7,290 nucleotides of DNA. Source: JAUVIB01 sp964424545. Its GTDB lineage: Bacteria; Calditrichota; Calditrichia; Calditrichales; Calditrichaceae. Below, piece after piece: positions 6,317 to 7,290 of this stretch; the first letter of the stretch is position 1, and every line of letters begins with the position of its first letter. Under the pieces are notes generated by a model. It worked only from the letters and a program-made list of their open reading frames with translations. It was not told the DNA's origin and made no database searches. A program made the translations under genes and the position numbers. The stretch lies in assembly GCA_964424545.1 (NCBI GenBank), contig CAYRJN010000193.1, forward strand, positions 1 through 7,290, written 5' to 3'.

Positions 6317-7290
6317 ATGAGAAAAGTTGCAATAATAGGTGTCGGGCAAACAAAAGTCGGCGAACATTGGGGAAGCGCTCTGCGAGATTTGGGCGTAGAA
6401 GCTCTCCTTTCCGCTATGGACGACGCCGGCGTAAAAACAATTGACGGTCTTTATACGGGCAATATGGTAAGCGGTATATTGAGCGAGCAAGAACATCTTT
6501 CCACCTTGATTACCGATTATGCGGGACTCGAGGGTATAGAGGCTGTAAAAATTGAAGCGGCGTGCAGCTCCGGTGCGGCCGCCTTTCGGCAAGCTATGCT
6601 TGCAGTCGCTTCCGGCGCTATGGATTGTGCAGCGGCGGTGGGTGTGGAAAAATTGACCGAATATTCGGGTAGGAAAACCACCATGGCTCTTGCGGCGGCT
6701 GCAGATTCTAATTACGAGACCTCGATGGGGCTGACTTTTGTGGCTATTAATGCCATGATGAAACGACGCTATATGTATGAATATGGTATCACAAAAGAAG
6801 ATTTTTCTATTTTTCCTATAATTGCGCATGAAAACGCCGTACATAATCCTAATGCGATGTTTCGTTTCCCTTTATCAAAATCTGATTATATGCATTCAAA
6901 GATGGTTGCCGAGCCGATTAATTTATTGGATTCCAGCCCTATTGCAGACGGCGCCGCGGCTGTAATTATTGTTCCTTTTGATAATATCGGGAAATTTTCC
7001 GGTAAAGCCGTTGAGATTCTCGCTTGCGAAGTCGGTACGGATTCCATAGCTTTGGATAATCGCGATAATCCTATTTATTTAAAGGCTGTTGAACGAAGCG
7101 TTTTAAAAGCCTATAAAACTTCGGGAATAAGCGTAAAAGAGATTAATCTGTTTGAATTACATGATGCTTTCAGTATAATCAGCGCGCTATCGCTGGAGGC
7201 CAGCGGCTTTGCTGAAAACGGACAGGCCGTTAAGTTGGCTAACGATCACTATTTTAAAATTAACGGAAAGCTGCCTATTAGCACTTTTGG
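6317..7290 (+). CDS. Acetyl-CoA acetyltransferase (thiolase), archaeal SCP2-like type, 3'-truncated by window
   Basis: This gene very likely makes acetoacetyl-CoA from two acetyl-CoA for the adjacent HMG-CoA synthase. The frame is open from ATG 6317 to the window edge (324 full codons); the family is usually about 390 residues, so roughly the last 65 are missing. It begins MRKVAIIGVGQTKVG, the typical N-terminus of archaeal thiolases. The nucleophile is Cys83 in EAACSSGAAAF. Later motifs are AHENAVHNPNAMFR (170-183), PIADGAAAVII (208-218) and FELHDAFS (279-286), the last carrying His282 of the thiolase active-site region. The visible end, INGKLPISTFG, leads into the expected glycine-rich GHPxGATG segment, which lies outside the window. 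Upstream there is only a weak purine tract (GGAAAAAA), with no strong Shine-Dalgarno site. The 19-base spacing suggests an operon with the synthase. Broad specificity as an SCP2-type acyltransferase cannot be excluded, but the neighbour supports the mevalonate role. Confidence 0.88.
   Translation, partial: MRKVAIIGVGQTKVGEHWGSALRDLGVEALLSAMDDAGVKTIDGLYTGNMVSGILSEQEHLSTLITDYAGLEGIEAVKIEAACSSGAAAFRQAMLAVASGAMDCAAAVGVEKLTEYSGRKTTMALAAAADSNYETSMGLTFVAINAMMKRRYMYEYGITKEDFSIFPIIAHENAVHNPNAMFRFPLSKSDYMHSKMVAEPINLLDSSPIADGAAAVIIVPFDNIGKFSGKAVEILACEVGTDSIALDNRDNPIYLKAVERSVLKAYKTSGISVKEINLFELHDAFSIISALSLEASGFAENGQAVKLANDHYFKINGKLPISTF

Noticed and set aside
6314..6844. Minus-strand frame of 176 codons opposite the thiolase
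   Set aside because: It is long only because the sense strand is coding; the sense product has clear thiolase motifs and the antisense product none.

Overview
The window looks like a chromosomal segment of a bacterium of the Bacteroidetes/Chlorobi/Fibrobacteres/Calditrichaeota sphere (FCB superphylum), most likely from a draft or metagenome assembly. The main evidence is the C-terminus of the large gene. It is a type IX secretion (T9SS) sorting domain with the NYPNPFNPTTTINY signature, a form common in uncultured FCB lineages. A run of exactly 100 N (3779-3878) shows this is a scaffold. I cannot name the genus.

Layout: (1) Positions 1-714 are AT-rich with no convincing gene; a small lipoprotein-like frame on the minus strand (368-583) is the only candidate. 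(2) Positions 715-4963 are one very large secreted surface protein gene, cut by the assembly gap. It has a signal peptide and four repeats of the module N-cap / plant-type leucine-rich repeats / conserved C-cap / Ig-like domain, followed by the T9SS tail. About 31 LRR units are visible. The gap should hold the third Ig-like domain and the fourth N-cap. By alignment with the other modules it should really be about 405 nt, giving a protein of about 1,517 residues. (3) A strong hairpin terminator (4975-5016) ends this unit. (4) Positions 5017-5235 are an AT-rich intergenic region with a perfect 14-bp palindrome and a separate 8-bp inverted repeat, both possible control sites. (5) Positions 5236-7290 carry two tightly linked genes: a complete archaeal-type hydroxymethylglutaryl-CoA synthase, and an archaeal-type (SCP2-like) acetyl-CoA acetyltransferase that runs off the window edge.

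The last two genes fit the entry to the mevalonate pathway. The thiolase condenses two acetyl-CoA to acetoacetyl-CoA and the synthase adds a third to give HMG-CoA. In archaea these enzymes form a complex with a DUF35 OB-fold/zinc-ribbon protein, whose gene may follow just beyond the window. The LRR protein and the mevalonate pair are separated by a terminator and have no visible functional link.
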